From the NCBI GenBank assembly GCA_049578505.1, contig JBAUMC010000096.1, forward strand, positions 30,656-94,655: a stretch of 64,000 nucleotides of DNA, given 5' to 3'. Positions 44,781-53,298 of this stretch are shown here, one piece after another. This DNA is from JAGVPT01 sp049578505 (GTDB lineage: Bacteria > Bacteroidota > Ignavibacteria > UBA10030 > UBA8401). Every line of letters begins with the position of its first letter. Position 1 is the first letter of the stretch. The position numbers and the translations under genes are program-made. A model generated the notes under the pieces. The model was not told where the DNA came from, ran no database searches, and saw nothing but the letters and a program-made list of their open reading frames with translations.

Positions 44781-45701
44781 ATGGGTCTATCATCGCGACA
44801 TTTGCTGGGGCTGGACGGTGTGCCGAAGGAGGACATCGGATTGATTCTCGACACGGCGGTATCGTTCAAGGAGATTTTGAACAGGCCGATAAAAAAAGTG
44901 CCAACGCTTCAGGGCAAAACTATTGTCAACCTTTTTTTCGAGAACTCAACACGCACCAGAATTTCTTTCGAACTGGCCGAGCGGAGGCTTTCAGCCGACG
45001 TCGTGAATTTCTCAGCATCGGGGTCGAGTGTCAGCAAAGGAGAAACGTTGAAAGATACAGCGCGCAATATTGAAGCGATGAAAATAGACATGGTTGTAAT
45101 TCGTCACAATGCGGCAGGTACCCCTCATTTTTTAACTCGGGTTGTCAAGGCGGCGGTGCTCAACGCTGGCGACGGCTGCCATGAACATCCCACACAAGCG
45201 CTGTTGGACATGTACACGTTGAAAGAAAAATTCGGCTCCCTCGACGGCCTGCGCGTTTGCATCATTGGGGATATTGCCCACAGCCGCGTTGCGCGGTCGA
45301 ACATCTACGGGTTGCGGACAATGGGAGCGAAAGTTTCGGTATGCGGTCCTGCGACGCTGATACCCAAAGAAATAGAAAGGCTTGGCGTTGAGGTGTACCA
45401 TCGCATCGACGATGTTCTTCCAACGGTCGATGCATTGAATGTTCTCCGAATTCAAATGGAACGGCAGTCGGGGGGATTGTTTCCGTCCCTACGGGAATAC
45501 CACCGGTTCTTCGGAGTGACAAAGGAACGGCTCGACAAAATCGACCATCCGATTGCAATCATGCATCCGGGACCAATCAACCGGGACGTGGAACTCTCTG
45601 CAGACGTTGCTGATGGACCTCATTCAGTTATTCTCGAACAGGTGCTAAACGGGGTCGCAATCAGGATGTCGGTGCTGTACCTCCTGGGGACTGTAAATTA
45701 G
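44781..45701 (+). CDS. pyrB: Aspartate carbamoyltransferase, catalytic chain
   Basis: Condenses carbamoyl phosphate with aspartate to N-carbamoyl-aspartate, the committed step of UMP synthesis. The protein has 306 residues, normal for the family. It has the carbamoyl-phosphate site NLFFENSTRTRISFELAER, the loop SASGSSVSKGETLKDTARN, VIRHNAAGTPHFL, the aspartate-binding GDGCHEHPTQALLDMYTL and the C-terminal MHPGPINRDVELS. No pyrI regulatory chain is present nearby; pyrC follows 34 bases downstream, as in PyrR-controlled operons. Confidence 0.97.
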   Translation: MGLSSRHLLGLDGVPKEDIGLILDTAVSFKEILNRPIKKVPTLQGKTIVNLFFENSTRTRISFELAERRLSADVVNFSASGSSVSKGETLKDTARNIEAMKIDMVVIRHNAAGTPHFLTRVVKAAVLNAGDGCHEHPTQALLDMYTLKEKFGSLDGLRVCIIGDIAHSRVARSNIYGLRTMGAKVSVCGPATLIPKEIERLGVEVYHRIDDVLPTVDALNVLRIQMERQSGGLFPSLREYHRFFGVTKERLDKIDHPIAIMHPGPINRDVELSADVADGPHSVILEQVLNGVAIRMSVLYLLGTVN

Positions 45702-45735
45702 CGAGCGATCAATTTAAAATGAACTTGGGCAATCT

Positions 45736-47019
45736 ATGGCAAAAAAATATCTCCTGAAAGCCGGGCGCTACATTAACCCGGCGACAAAAACGGATGCTGT
45801 GACGGATATTCTCATCGTCGATGGGATTATTGAATCGATCATGCCGTCAATCTCTCCTCCGGCTAATTGTGAAGTGGTCGATCTCCGCAGGAAAATTATA
45901 GCGCCGGGGTTTATCGATATGCATGTCCACTTGAGGGAGCCGGGATTTGAACACAAAGAGACAATAGAGACGGGGACCCTCGCCGCAGCATACGGGGGTT
46001 TCACGGCCGTTTGTTGTATGCCGAACACCAATCCGGCTATCGACGACGAATCGATTGTCCGCTTTGTTCACTCGCAGGGGAAATTGGTAAATAATGGAAT
46101 CGTTGATGTGTACCCGATCGGTGCGGTGACGAAGGGAAGGTCGGGCAAGGAGCTTTCGTCTATCGCCGAGCTCGTTCAAGCGGGTGCTGTCGGATTAAGC
46201 GACGATGGTGCGCCAGTCTTCGACGCTGAACTTATGCGGCGTGCGTTGGAATACGCCGGCATGTTTGACGTTCCCGTGATACAACATTGCGAGGAACCTT
46301 CGCTTGTTCGGGGCGGAGTGATGAATGAAGGGTTTGTCGCAACGGAGTTAGGTTTGCCGGGAATTCCATCCGTTGCTGAGGAGATTATGATTGCCCGCGA
46401 CATTCTTTTGACGGAATATACGCGATCACGATACCATGTGGCCCACATGAGCACTGCCGGTTCAGTGAAGCTTGTTCATGAAGCCAAACTCAAAGACATG
46501 TCGGTTACATGTGAAGTAACCCCTCACCATTTTACTTTGACCGACGATGTTGTACGGTCCTTCGATACAAATACGAAAATGAATCCCCCGCTCCGTACCC
46601 GCGATGATGTTGAAGCGATTAAAGAGGGGCTTCGCGAAGGAATTATCGATGTTATTGCCACCGACCATGCACCACATTCATTGGATGAAAAGGAAGTCGA
46701 TTATTTGCAGGCGCCGTTTGGGATTGTCGGATTAGAAACGGCTGTAGGCCTCGCGATTACTGAACTGGTCACAACGAAAATTCTGACATTCTCGCAGCTT
46801 GTCGAAAAATTCTCTACAAATCCGCGGAAGATTGTCAGAAGGGTGGTTGACGTCCGTGAAGGGAATTCGGCGGATTTTAGTATGATCGACCCAGAAATGG
46901 AGTGGAAAGTAGATGCTGGCGGATTCAAATCTAAATCTAAAAATTCGCCTTTCGACGGCAGAGTGTTGAAAGGAAAAGCGGCGGGTATTTTCAATCACGG
47001 TCGTATACTCCTTTTCTAA
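45736..47019 (+). CDS. pyrC: Dihydroorotase
   Basis: Zinc amidohydrolase of 427 residues that closes N-carbamoyl-aspartate to dihydroorotate. It is the class I (multifunctional-type) form, with FIDMHVHLREPGFEHKETIE for the binuclear metal site, AVCCMPNTNPAID, HVAHMSTAGSV, CEVTPHHFTLTDD and the late ATDHAPHSLDEKE. Encoded third in the pyrR-pyrB-pyrC operon and expected to be under the same attenuation. A 304-base gap after it holds only repeat sequence. Confidence 0.96.
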   Translation: MAKKYLLKAGRYINPATKTDAVTDILIVDGIIESIMPSISPPANCEVVDLRRKIIAPGFIDMHVHLREPGFEHKETIETGTLAAAYGGFTAVCCMPNTNPAIDDESIVRFVHSQGKLVNNGIVDVYPIGAVTKGRSGKELSSIAELVQAGAVGLSDDGAPVFDAELMRRALEYAGMFDVPVIQHCEEPSLVRGGVMNEGFVATELGLPGIPSVAEEIMIARDILLTEYTRSRYHVAHMSTAGSVKLVHEAKLKDMSVTCEVTPHHFTLTDDVVRSFDTNTKMNPPLRTRDDVEAIKEGLREGIIDVIATDHAPHSLDEKEVDYLQAPFGIVGLETAVGLAITELVTTKILTFSQLVEKFSTNPRKIVRRVVDVREGNSADFSMIDPEMEWKVDAGGFKSKSKNSPFDGRVLKGKAAGIFNHGRILLF

Positions 47020-47113
47020 GGCTGATCGCAAAATTATTCCTGTTGTAGTAAAGAAAACCGCACGACATCCCGTATTCACAATTTGAGGTAGTGGCTTAAT
47101 TAGAATAAAACAT

Positions 47114-47278
47114 TGTCATGCCCACGTGCCGAAGGCATCCCTTTGGGAAAAGTGGGCATCCATTGTAGAGCAAAAAAGGAAAATGTGGATTCTCGCCGGG
47201 TCGTCGACGACCCTACGGGTCGCTAGACCCGTTGGGAGTCTTCGACCCGCTTTCGCGGGAATGACAAACTGAGCCAGC
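47114..47278 (+). repeat. Composite REP-like inverted-repeat region with dispersed copy 2
   Basis: The 304-base gap between pyrC and pgeF is filled by this element. The outer ends TGTCATGCCCAC (47114-47125) and GCGGGAATGACA (47255-47266) are imperfect inverted repeats of the common GTCATTCCCGC type. Inside are a GTGCCGAAGGCA hairpin and a GACGACCCTACGGGTCGC segment. Bases 47244-47278 match the copy at 30847-30880. No coding capacity was seen in the gap. Confidence 0.75.
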
Positions 47279-47323
47279 ACCGAATTTGATTTTCAATTCA
47301 ATTTTAACGATAATGTGTAGTAC

Positions 47324-48061
47324 ATGGAGATTATTCGCTCCGAAATCCTCTCTCGTTATCAACAAGTTGTCTTTGGGATGAGCACCCGTGTAGGGGGGCG
47401 GAGTCCCAGTGGGTTGGGGATGAATTTGAGCTTCAATGTTAATGACGATAAAGTAAATGTCATTGAGAATAGAAGACTTTTTTTCGGCACCCTGCATATT
47501 GGCTTAGATGAGCTTGCTTTCCCCATGCAGTGCCATTCGAATACTGTGCGTATCATACAAACGTGGGGAGGATACGAAAATTGCGACGGGCTTATCACCA
47601 GCGAATTAGGCGTTTTTATTGCCATTAGTGTTGCGGACTGTGTTCCAATGTTTTTTTTTGATCCGGTAACCCGAATTGTCGCGGGGATCCATGCTGGGTG
47701 GCGGGGAACACGCTTAGGCATCGTCAACAACGCAATAGCCCTCATGGCATCCGAGTTTGGCACTGTATCTAAAAACCTCATTGTATTTGCCGGCCCTGCA
47801 GCTGGAAAATGTTGTTATGAAGTTGGAGAAGAAGTCGCAGCAATGTTCGATAAGCAATTTCTCTTCAAGAACAAATCAGGGAAATGGAACGTCGATTTAA
47901 AAGAGGCAAATCGGCAGCAAATGATCGCCGGAGGAATTCTTTCAAACAACATTGAAATGCATGAGGGTTGCACAATCCATGAAAAAGAAAGATTTCATTC
48001 GTATCGGCGTGATGGCGAGTCGTCGGGCCGGATGATGGGGGTCATAGGTATTGTTCGATAA
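47324..48061 (+). CDS. pgeF: Peptidoglycan editing factor PgeF (laccase-domain/YfiH family)
   Basis: A 245-residue protein of the Cu-oxidase_4/YfiH family. Family members remove misincorporated amino acids from the UDP-MurNAc peptide; older annotations call them polyphenol oxidases. Diagnostic metal-site segments are CHSNTVRI, SVADCVPMFFFDP, AGIHAGWRGTRLG and AGPAAGKCCYEVGEEV. Length is normal. It is followed 15 bases later by glmS, which makes the cell-wall precursor glucosamine-6-phosphate, so a shared cell-wall theme is plausible. Confidence 0.92.
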   Translation: MEIIRSEILSRYQQVVFGMSTRVGGRSPSGLGMNLSFNVNDDKVNVIENRRLFFGTLHIGLDELAFPMQCHSNTVRIIQTWGGYENCDGLITSELGVFIAISVADCVPMFFFDPVTRIVAGIHAGWRGTRLGIVNNAIALMASEFGTVSKNLIVFAGPAAGKCCYEVGEEVAAMFDKQFLFKNKSGKWNVDLKEANRQQMIAGGILSNNIEMHEGCTIHEKERFHSYRRDGESSGRMMGVIGIVR

Positions 48062-48076
48062 TTTTAAGGGAAAAAT

Positions 48077-49909
48077 ATGTGCGGAATAATTGGCTATGTC
48101 GGTAATACGAATCCCCTCCCAATTCTATTAGATGGACTGAAGCGGCTTGAATACCGCGGTTATGATTCTGCAGGGATTGCTTTGTTGGCCGAAAATTCTC
48201 TGCATGTCTTTAAAAAAGTCGGCAAAGTCGCGGAGTTAGAAAAAGCCATTCCGCCAATACATCTGAAAACGACCGCGGGAATCGGACACACCCGTTGGGC
48301 TACGCATGGCGCTCCGAGCGATATCAATGCACATCCCCATGCCGATTGCAAGAATGAAATCGCCCTCATACATAACGGCATTATTGAAAACTATCTTTCT
48401 ATCCGCAAAAAACTCGAGAACACCGGGCACGTCTTTGTATCTGCAACGGATACCGAAGTTCTAGTTCACCTGATCGAAGAAATGAAGAATTATAGCGGCG
48501 ATTTGTCAACCGCAGTCCGGCTTGCGCTCCGTCAGGTGGAGGGAACATACGGCATTGCAGTAATTTCTGCGCATGAACCCGGGAAGATTGTTGCAGCGAG
48601 AAAAGGGAGCCCCCTCTTACTCGGTATCGGCGAAAACGAGCATTACGTAGCATCCGATGCGGCTGCTCTCGTACAATATACACGTAACGTGGTCTACCTC
48701 GAGGACGGAGAGATTGCCGTACTCACGAAAGATTCTTTTGAAACAAGAACGATCGATAACGTCGATACGGAAAAAGAGGTTCATCAGGTGACCATCGACA
48801 TCGAGGAAATTGAAAAAGGCGGCTTTGAGCATTTTATGCTCAAGGAAATTATGGAGCAGCCTGAAACCCTCCGGAACTCGATGCGCGGAAGAGTCTTACT
48901 CGATGAAGGAAACTCAAAGCTTAGCGGTTTGGGTGAAGTGATGCCGATTCTGAGGAACGCGCAGCGCATTATTATCACCGCCTGCGGCACATCATGGCAT
49001 GCCGGACTGGTAGGCGAATATATGCTCGAACAATACGGAAAAATTCCAGTGGAAGTGGAGTACGCTTCGGAATTTCGGTACCGGAATCCCATCATCCAAA
49101 AAGGGGACGTTGTTTTTTTGATCAGCCAGAGCGGTGAAACGGCGGATACGTTGGCTGCCCTCCGCGAAGCAAAACAGAAAGGGGCTGCGGTTTTCGGGAT
49201 ATGCAACGTTGTCGGTAGCACGATAGCACGTGAAAGTCAGGGGGGAGTCTATATCCATGCGGGTCCTGAAATCGGCGTTGCATCGACGAAAGCGTTTACA
49301 TCGCAACTCGTTGTGCTCTCACTCATCACGCTTATGGTCGCCCGTCAGCGAGGGCTCTCCGAAGCCGAGGGAAGGAAAATCGGCCAGGCCCTTCTCGACC
49401 TTCCCCATAAGGTCGAATCTATTCTCCAGGATACCAGCACTATTGAACATATCGCGGGCGAATTGAAAGACAACGTCAATGTTTTGTATCTCGGAAGGGG
49501 GTACAACTTTCCCGTTGCGCTGGAAGGGGCGCTGAAGCTAAAGGAGATTTCGTACATCCATGCCGAAGGCTACCCTGCCGCTGAAATGAAACACGGACCG
49601 ATAGCGCTGATCGATGAGAATATGCCCGTGATCGTGATTGCATCGAAAGACAACACATACGAAAAAATCATTTCGAATATCCAGGAAGTAAAAGCGAGAA
49701 GTGGAAGAGTGATCGCCGTTGTGAACGAGGACGACACAGCAATTGAATCGCTCGCCGAGCATGTTATTCGAGTACCGAGTACCGTAGACCTTCTCTCGCC
49801 GATACTGAATATCATTCCGTTGCAATTGTTGGCGTATTATATCGCCGTAAAGCGAGGGTGCAACATAGACCAGCCGCGAAACTTGGCAAAGAGCGTTACG
49901 GTTGAATAG
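48077..49909 (+). CDS. glmS: Glutamine-fructose-6-phosphate aminotransferase (isomerizing)
   Basis: Makes glucosamine-6-phosphate from fructose-6-phosphate and glutamine, the first step toward UDP-GlcNAc. The 610-residue protein starts MCGIIGYVG with the catalytic Cys2 of the class II glutaminase domain (about 1-240). It continues with two SIS isomerase domains (TACGTSWHAGLVGEYML, SQSGETADTLAALREAKQKG and AEMKHGPIALIDENMPVIVI), ending in NLAKSVTVE. No glmS ribozyme is visible in the 15-base gap before it. Confidence 0.97.
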   Translation: MCGIIGYVGNTNPLPILLDGLKRLEYRGYDSAGIALLAENSLHVFKKVGKVAELEKAIPPIHLKTTAGIGHTRWATHGAPSDINAHPHADCKNEIALIHNGIIENYLSIRKKLENTGHVFVSATDTEVLVHLIEEMKNYSGDLSTAVRLALRQVEGTYGIAVISAHEPGKIVAARKGSPLLLGIGENEHYVASDAAALVQYTRNVVYLEDGEIAVLTKDSFETRTIDNVDTEKEVHQVTIDIEEIEKGGFEHFMLKEIMEQPETLRNSMRGRVLLDEGNSKLSGLGEVMPILRNAQRIIITACGTSWHAGLVGEYMLEQYGKIPVEVEYASEFRYRNPIIQKGDVVFLISQSGETADTLAALREAKQKGAAVFGICNVVGSTIARESQGGVYIHAGPEIGVASTKAFTSQLVVLSLITLMVARQRGLSEAEGRKIGQALLDLPHKVESILQDTSTIEHIAGELKDNVNVLYLGRGYNFPVALEGALKLKEISYIHAEGYPAAEMKHGPIALIDENMPVIVIASKDNTYEKIISNIQEVKARSGRVIAVVNEDDTAIESLAEHVIRVPSTVDLLSPILNIIPLQLLAYYIAVKRGCNIDQPRNLAKSVTVE

Positions 49910-50055
49910 AATATTCTCGCCAAGCCGCGAAGTGTCTATTCTTAATTTCTTATGCGTCTGGCTAAGCCATCCCTTCGGGATTTGCGTGAGCCACAGTTTG
50001 GGAATTATTCAGAAGTCCGCCATATTTCATATCAACAAATAGTCAAGGTGTTAAC

Positions 50056-50901
50056 GTGGGAAGCGATTATAGATTTAAGAAAACCGATTGGGCTCTGATT
50101 CTTGGAGCTTCGAGTGGATTTGGCGGGGCGACCGCGATCGAGCTTGCTCGTCACGGCATGAATATCTGTGGCGTTCACTTCGACCGTGCGGCGACATTGC
50201 CCAACGCTGAAAAGGTGAAAAAAGATGTAGACGCGCAAGGGGTTCAATCGCTTTTCTTCAACGTGAATGCTTCCGATCCCGAAAAAAGAAAAGAAGTTAT
50301 TGATGGACTGCTGAAAGAGATAGGGAAGAGCCCGGAATCAAATGTCCGGGTCCTCATGCACAGCCTCGCCTTCGGCACATTGCGTCCCCTCATCTCGAAA
50401 GATCCGAAGGAGCAGATGTCGCAAGCCCAGGTAGAGATGACGATGGATGTGATGGCTAATTCTCTTGTCTATTGGACCCAAGCGGTGTTCAACGCAGACT
50501 TGTTAAAAAAAGGGGGACGTGTCTATGCCATGACCAGCTCCGGCGGACACTCTCAGCTGCCAAACTACGGCGCTGTCTCGGCCGCAAAAGCAGCCCTGGA
50601 GTCTTACATACGCCAGCTGACGCACGACCTCGGACCATACGGAATTTGCTGCAACGCAATCATGGCCGGAGTTACCGATACTGCTGCCTTGAGAAAGATT
50701 CCCGGCGCGTTAATGATGTTGAAAGTTGCTCAAGCCAAGAGCCCGGCAATGAGGAATACTACTCCGGAAGATGTGGCGAAAGCGATTTCACTCCTCTCAC
50801 ATGAGGACGCGTATTTCATTTCAGGAAACGTCATCGGCGTCGATGGAGGTGAAGATGTCGTCAGCTACATCGGCCAGAAAGATGCGCTCACGCTCGAATA
50901 A
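50056..50901 (+). CDS. Enoyl-ACP-reductase-like SDR (FabI/FabL type)
   Basis: A 281-residue short-chain dehydrogenase. The nucleotide-binding motif is LILGASSGFGGATAIELARH. The catalytic stretch LPNYGAVSAAKAALESYIRQ has Tyr and Lys separated by six residues, the spacing of FabI/FabL enoyl-ACP reductases, rather than the YxxxK of ordinary SDRs. SGNVIGVDGGEDV near the C-terminus is standard for the family. A role in the last reduction of fatty-acid elongation is inferred; an unrelated 2-enoyl reductase function is possible. The start is GTG. A terminator follows about 80 bases after the stop. Confidence 0.78.
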   Translation: MGSDYRFKKTDWALILGASSGFGGATAIELARHGMNICGVHFDRAATLPNAEKVKKDVDAQGVQSLFFNVNASDPEKRKEVIDGLLKEIGKSPESNVRVLMHSLAFGTLRPLISKDPKEQMSQAQVEMTMDVMANSLVYWTQAVFNADLLKKGGRVYAMTSSGGHSQLPNYGAVSAAKAALESYIRQLTHDLGPYGICCNAIMAGVTDTAALRKIPGALMMLKVAQAKSPAMRNTTPEDVAKAISLLSHEDAYFISGNVIGVDGGEDVVSYIGQKDALTLE

Positions 50902-50980
50902 TTGCGCGGAGATCCCCCTCAAGTGTGTAGGCGGAAAAAGCAAATTATCGAAGCCACCCAAAACATCTAAACTCTATTTT

Positions 50981-51014
50981 CCGCTGATGGTTGATCCGCA
51001 TCAGCGGATTTTTT
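50981..51014 (+). terminator. Intrinsic terminator between the SDR gene and arfB
   Basis: CCGCTGATG (50981-50989) and CATCAGCGG (50999-51007) form a 9-bp stem with a 9-base loop, followed by ATTTTTT. It ends 15 bases before the arfB start. Confidence 0.88.
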
Positions 51015-51028
51015 ATTTGCCCTGAGCG

Positions 51029-51460
51029 ATGGATAACGTTGTTGTTAATGACAAAATTCAAATTCCTCTCTCTGAATTGCGGTTTCGATTTTCGAGAAGC
51101 GGCGGACCGGGGGGGCAAAATGTCAACAGAGTGTCCACACGCGTTGAATTGATTTTCGATCTGCAGAATTCTTCTTTAGACGCTGAAACAAAAGAGATCA
51201 TACGATCAAAGCTGCAATCGAAATTAGATTCGGCGCAATGCCTTCATGTTGTCTCGCAAGAATCTCGCAGCCAATGGAAAAACAAGCAAGACACGATCGA
51301 AAAATTCGCTTCGCTTTTGAAGAAAGTTACTCGCCCCATGAAACATCGGACCCCAACGGCAGCATCAAAAAGCTCAAAGATCGCTAGGCTTGACGCAAAA
51401 AAGGGAAGGGGCCGATTGAAGAAGATGCGCAAAATCAATCTGGAAAAAGAACTTCAATAA
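51029..51460 (+). CDS. arfB: Alternative ribosome-rescue factor / peptidyl-tRNA hydrolase ArfB
   Basis: A 143-residue class-I release-factor homologue without a codon-recognition domain. The catalytic GGQ lies in FSRSGGPGGQNVNRVSTRVE, and the C-terminus is strongly basic (KGRGRLKKMRKINLEKELQ), as needed to enter the empty mRNA channel. It releases peptides from ribosomes stalled on broken messages. It stands between two intrinsic terminators, so it is probably a single-gene unit with its own promoter within or just after the upstream hairpin. Confidence 0.93.
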   Translation: MDNVVVNDKIQIPLSELRFRFSRSGGPGGQNVNRVSTRVELIFDLQNSSLDAETKEIIRSKLQSKLDSAQCLHVVSQESRSQWKNKQDTIEKFASLLKKVTRPMKHRTPTAASKSSKIARLDAKKGRGRLKKMRKINLEKELQ

Positions 51461-51478
51461 AATAGTTGTTTTTTCTTC

Positions 51479-51506
51479 TTGACAAATTTCAGGATAATAC
51501 TATATT
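51479..51506 (+). promoter_or_regulatory. Putative promoter of the metY-metX unit
   Basis: TTGACA at 51479-51484 and TATATT at 51501-51506 are spaced by 16 bases. Transcription would start around 51513, about 25 bases upstream of the SAM-I aptamer. Confidence 0.6.
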
Positions 51507-51537
51507 ACTTATAGTTATTCTCTTTGAAAACGTTGTA

Positions 51538-51652
51538 TTCATCAAGAGTGGTGGAGGGACAGACCCTGCGAAGCCACAGCAACCGGTTCTGCAAACAGCA
51601 GCATGTCAGGTGCTAATTTCTGTTCTCAGATTCAGTCTGAGAGGAAGATGAA
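51538..51652 (+). ncRNA. SAM-I riboswitch (S-box leader) upstream of metY
   Basis: The sequence follows the S-box pattern. P1 is TTCATC (51538-51543) paired with GATGAA (51647-51652). The 5' strand reads ATCAAGAGTGGTGGAGGGAC, followed by the GACCCTGCGAAGCCACAGCA region that includes the kink-turn and SAM-binding core, then CAACCGG, AGGTGCTAATTTC and a P4-like TCTCAGATTCAGTCTGAGA hairpin. The aptamer binds S-adenosylmethionine. Together with the terminator 20 bases downstream it should switch off metY-metX when SAM is plentiful. Confidence 0.93.
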
Positions 51653-51671
51653 CTCAAGAGCGAGAGCATAG

Positions 51672-51706
51672 AACCTCTTTTGAGCATCTTCAAAAGAGGT
51701 TTTTTC
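51672..51706 (+). terminator. Terminator of the SAM-I expression platform
   Basis: AACCTCTTTTGA (51672-51683) and TCAAAAGAGGTT (51690-51701) form a 12-bp stem with a 6-base loop and a T-run. It lies immediately behind the aptamer and 215 bases before metY; the intervening bases 51707-51920 show no gene and no further element I recognise. Confidence 0.9.
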
Positions 51707-51920
51707 ATTTAGTTCCAATCCATGAATATTTTCAGCATACATCTCTTCTACGCGTGCAGATCGGTTCTCGAACACTTGTCCGCCTACTTCGTTGGTAACT
51801 TTCTCTGTTGTCTCCAATCCGCTTTATAAACCCGATCACTTTCATTGAAAATTAATTAGCCCGAAAAGCATGCTGCTTTTTGAGGCACACAATTATTTCA
51901 TCTATTTTTTGGAGAACAAT

Positions 51921-53255
51921 ATGGCTACAAACGGAAAAGCACGACATTATCGTTTCGAAACGTTGCAATTGCACGCAGGTCAGGTCCCTGACCCAACAAC
52001 AAAGTCGCGGGCAGTCCCCATCTATCAAACGACATCCTATAACTTCAACGATGCGGGGCACGCTGCGGCCTTGTTTGGTTTGCAGGAGTTTGGCAACATC
52101 TATACGCGTATCATGAACCCAACGACGGCCGTATTCGAAGAGCGCATTGCTGCGCTCGAAGGAGGCGCTGCCGCTGTTGCGACGGCATCGGGACAAGCAG
52201 CACAGTTTTTGACAATTACCACAATCGTTCAAGCGGGCGAGAATATTGTCTCGACGAGCAACCTCTACGGTGGAACGTATAATCAATTTAAAGTCACGTT
52301 CCCACGGCTCGGCATCAATGTAAAATTTGTCGAAGGGGATAAACCCGAGGATTTTCGGAAACTGATCGACAGCAAAACGAAAGCGATCTATATCGAAACA
52401 ATCGGGAACCCGAGGTTGAATATTCCCGACTTCGAAGCGATCGCAAAAGTGGCGCACGAAAATAATATTCCTCTTGTCGTCGACAATACGTTCGGAGCCG
52501 GAGGGTATTTGGTTCAGCCGATTAAATACGGGGCCGACATCGTTGTGCATTCTGCGACAAAGTGGATCGGTGGGCACGGCACGTCGATCGGTGGAGTGAT
52601 CGTCGATTCAGGGAAATTCAACTGGGGCAATGGGAAGTTTCCGATCTTTACCGAACCGAGTCCGGGATACCACGGATTGAAATTCTGGGATGTGTTCGGT
52701 TCCGGGGGGCCCTTTGGCAACATAGCGTTCGCCATTCGAGCCCGCGTTGAGGGACTCCGGGATATCGGTCCCGCGCTCAGTCCGTTCAATTCGTTCCTGT
52801 TCCTCCAAGGTCTCGAAACCTTATCCCTTCGGGTCGAACGGCACAATGAAAATGCGTTAAAAGTTGCACAGTGGCTGGAGCGTCATCCGCAGGTCGAATG
52901 GGTCTCGTTTCCCGGGCTCCCAAATCATCCGTATCACGCCAACGCAAAAAAATATTTGCGTGCAGGCCTGTTCGGCTCGATCGTAGTATTTGGAATCAAG
53001 GGCGGCATTGAAGCTGGTAAAACATTCATCAACAACGTAAAACTTTCGAGCTTGCTTGCCAACGTAGGCGACGCAAAGACGCTCGTCATTCACCCCGCGT
53101 CGACCACTCATCAGCAGCTCTCTGAAAAAGAACAGCATGATTCCGGAGTAACACCCGAACTAATACGCATTTCAGTCGGCCTCGAGCATATCGACGACAT
53201 TCTGGAAGACTTCGATGAAGCTCTTCGAAGTGTTAAGACGACCGTGCATGCATAA
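51921..53255 (+). CDS. metY: O-acetylhomoserine aminocarboxypropyltransferase (sulfhydrylase)
   Basis: A 444-residue PLP enzyme of the Cys/Met metabolism family that makes homocysteine from O-acetylhomoserine and sulfide. The N-terminal FETLQLHAGQVPDPTTKSRA, YGGTYNQFKVTF, VDNTFGAGGYLVQPIKYGAD and the PLP lysine Lys214 in HSATKWIGGHGTSIGG are typical of MetY rather than MetB/MetC. ATG 51921 has GGAG six bases upstream; the frame is open 51 bases further. It is controlled by the upstream SAM-I riboswitch and followed by metX, whose product supplies its substrate. Confidence 0.95.
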   Translation: MATNGKARHYRFETLQLHAGQVPDPTTKSRAVPIYQTTSYNFNDAGHAAALFGLQEFGNIYTRIMNPTTAVFEERIAALEGGAAAVATASGQAAQFLTITTIVQAGENIVSTSNLYGGTYNQFKVTFPRLGINVKFVEGDKPEDFRKLIDSKTKAIYIETIGNPRLNIPDFEAIAKVAHENNIPLVVDNTFGAGGYLVQPIKYGADIVVHSATKWIGGHGTSIGGVIVDSGKFNWGNGKFPIFTEPSPGYHGLKFWDVFGSGGPFGNIAFAIRARVEGLRDIGPALSPFNSFLFLQGLETLSLRVERHNENALKVAQWLERHPQVEWVSFPGLPNHPYHANAKKYLRAGLFGSIVVFGIKGGIEAGKTFINNVKLSSLLANVGDAKTLVIHPASTTHQQLSEKEQHDSGVTPELIRISVGLEHIDDILEDFDEALRSVKTTVHA

Positions 53256-53262
53256 TTGATCC

Positions 53263-53295
53263 CCTTTACCCCTCCTCCTTGAGGAGGGGTAAGGG
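53263..53295 (+). promoter_or_regulatory. Hairpin enclosing the metX ribosome-binding site
   Basis: TTACCCCTCCTC (53266-53277) and GAGGAGGGGTAA (53281-53292) pair perfectly around a CTT loop, and three more pairs (one G-T) extend the stem. The 3' arm contains GAGGAGGGG, the only strong Shine-Dalgarno sequence before the GTG at 53299, so the folded form would block metX translation. It could also be a small dispersed repeat; no T-run follows. Confidence 0.6.
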
Positions 53296-53298
53296 CTC

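Noticed and set aside
48062..48076. glmS ribozyme
   Set aside because: Only 15 bases separate pgeF from glmS, too few for the ribozyme, and none of its conserved segments are visible.
49910..50055. Small hairpin CCCTTCGGG and flanking GGCTAAGCC/GTGAGCC in the glmS-SDR gap
   Set aside because: It looks like a degraded repeat; the stem is short, no T-run follows and no second clear copy was found.
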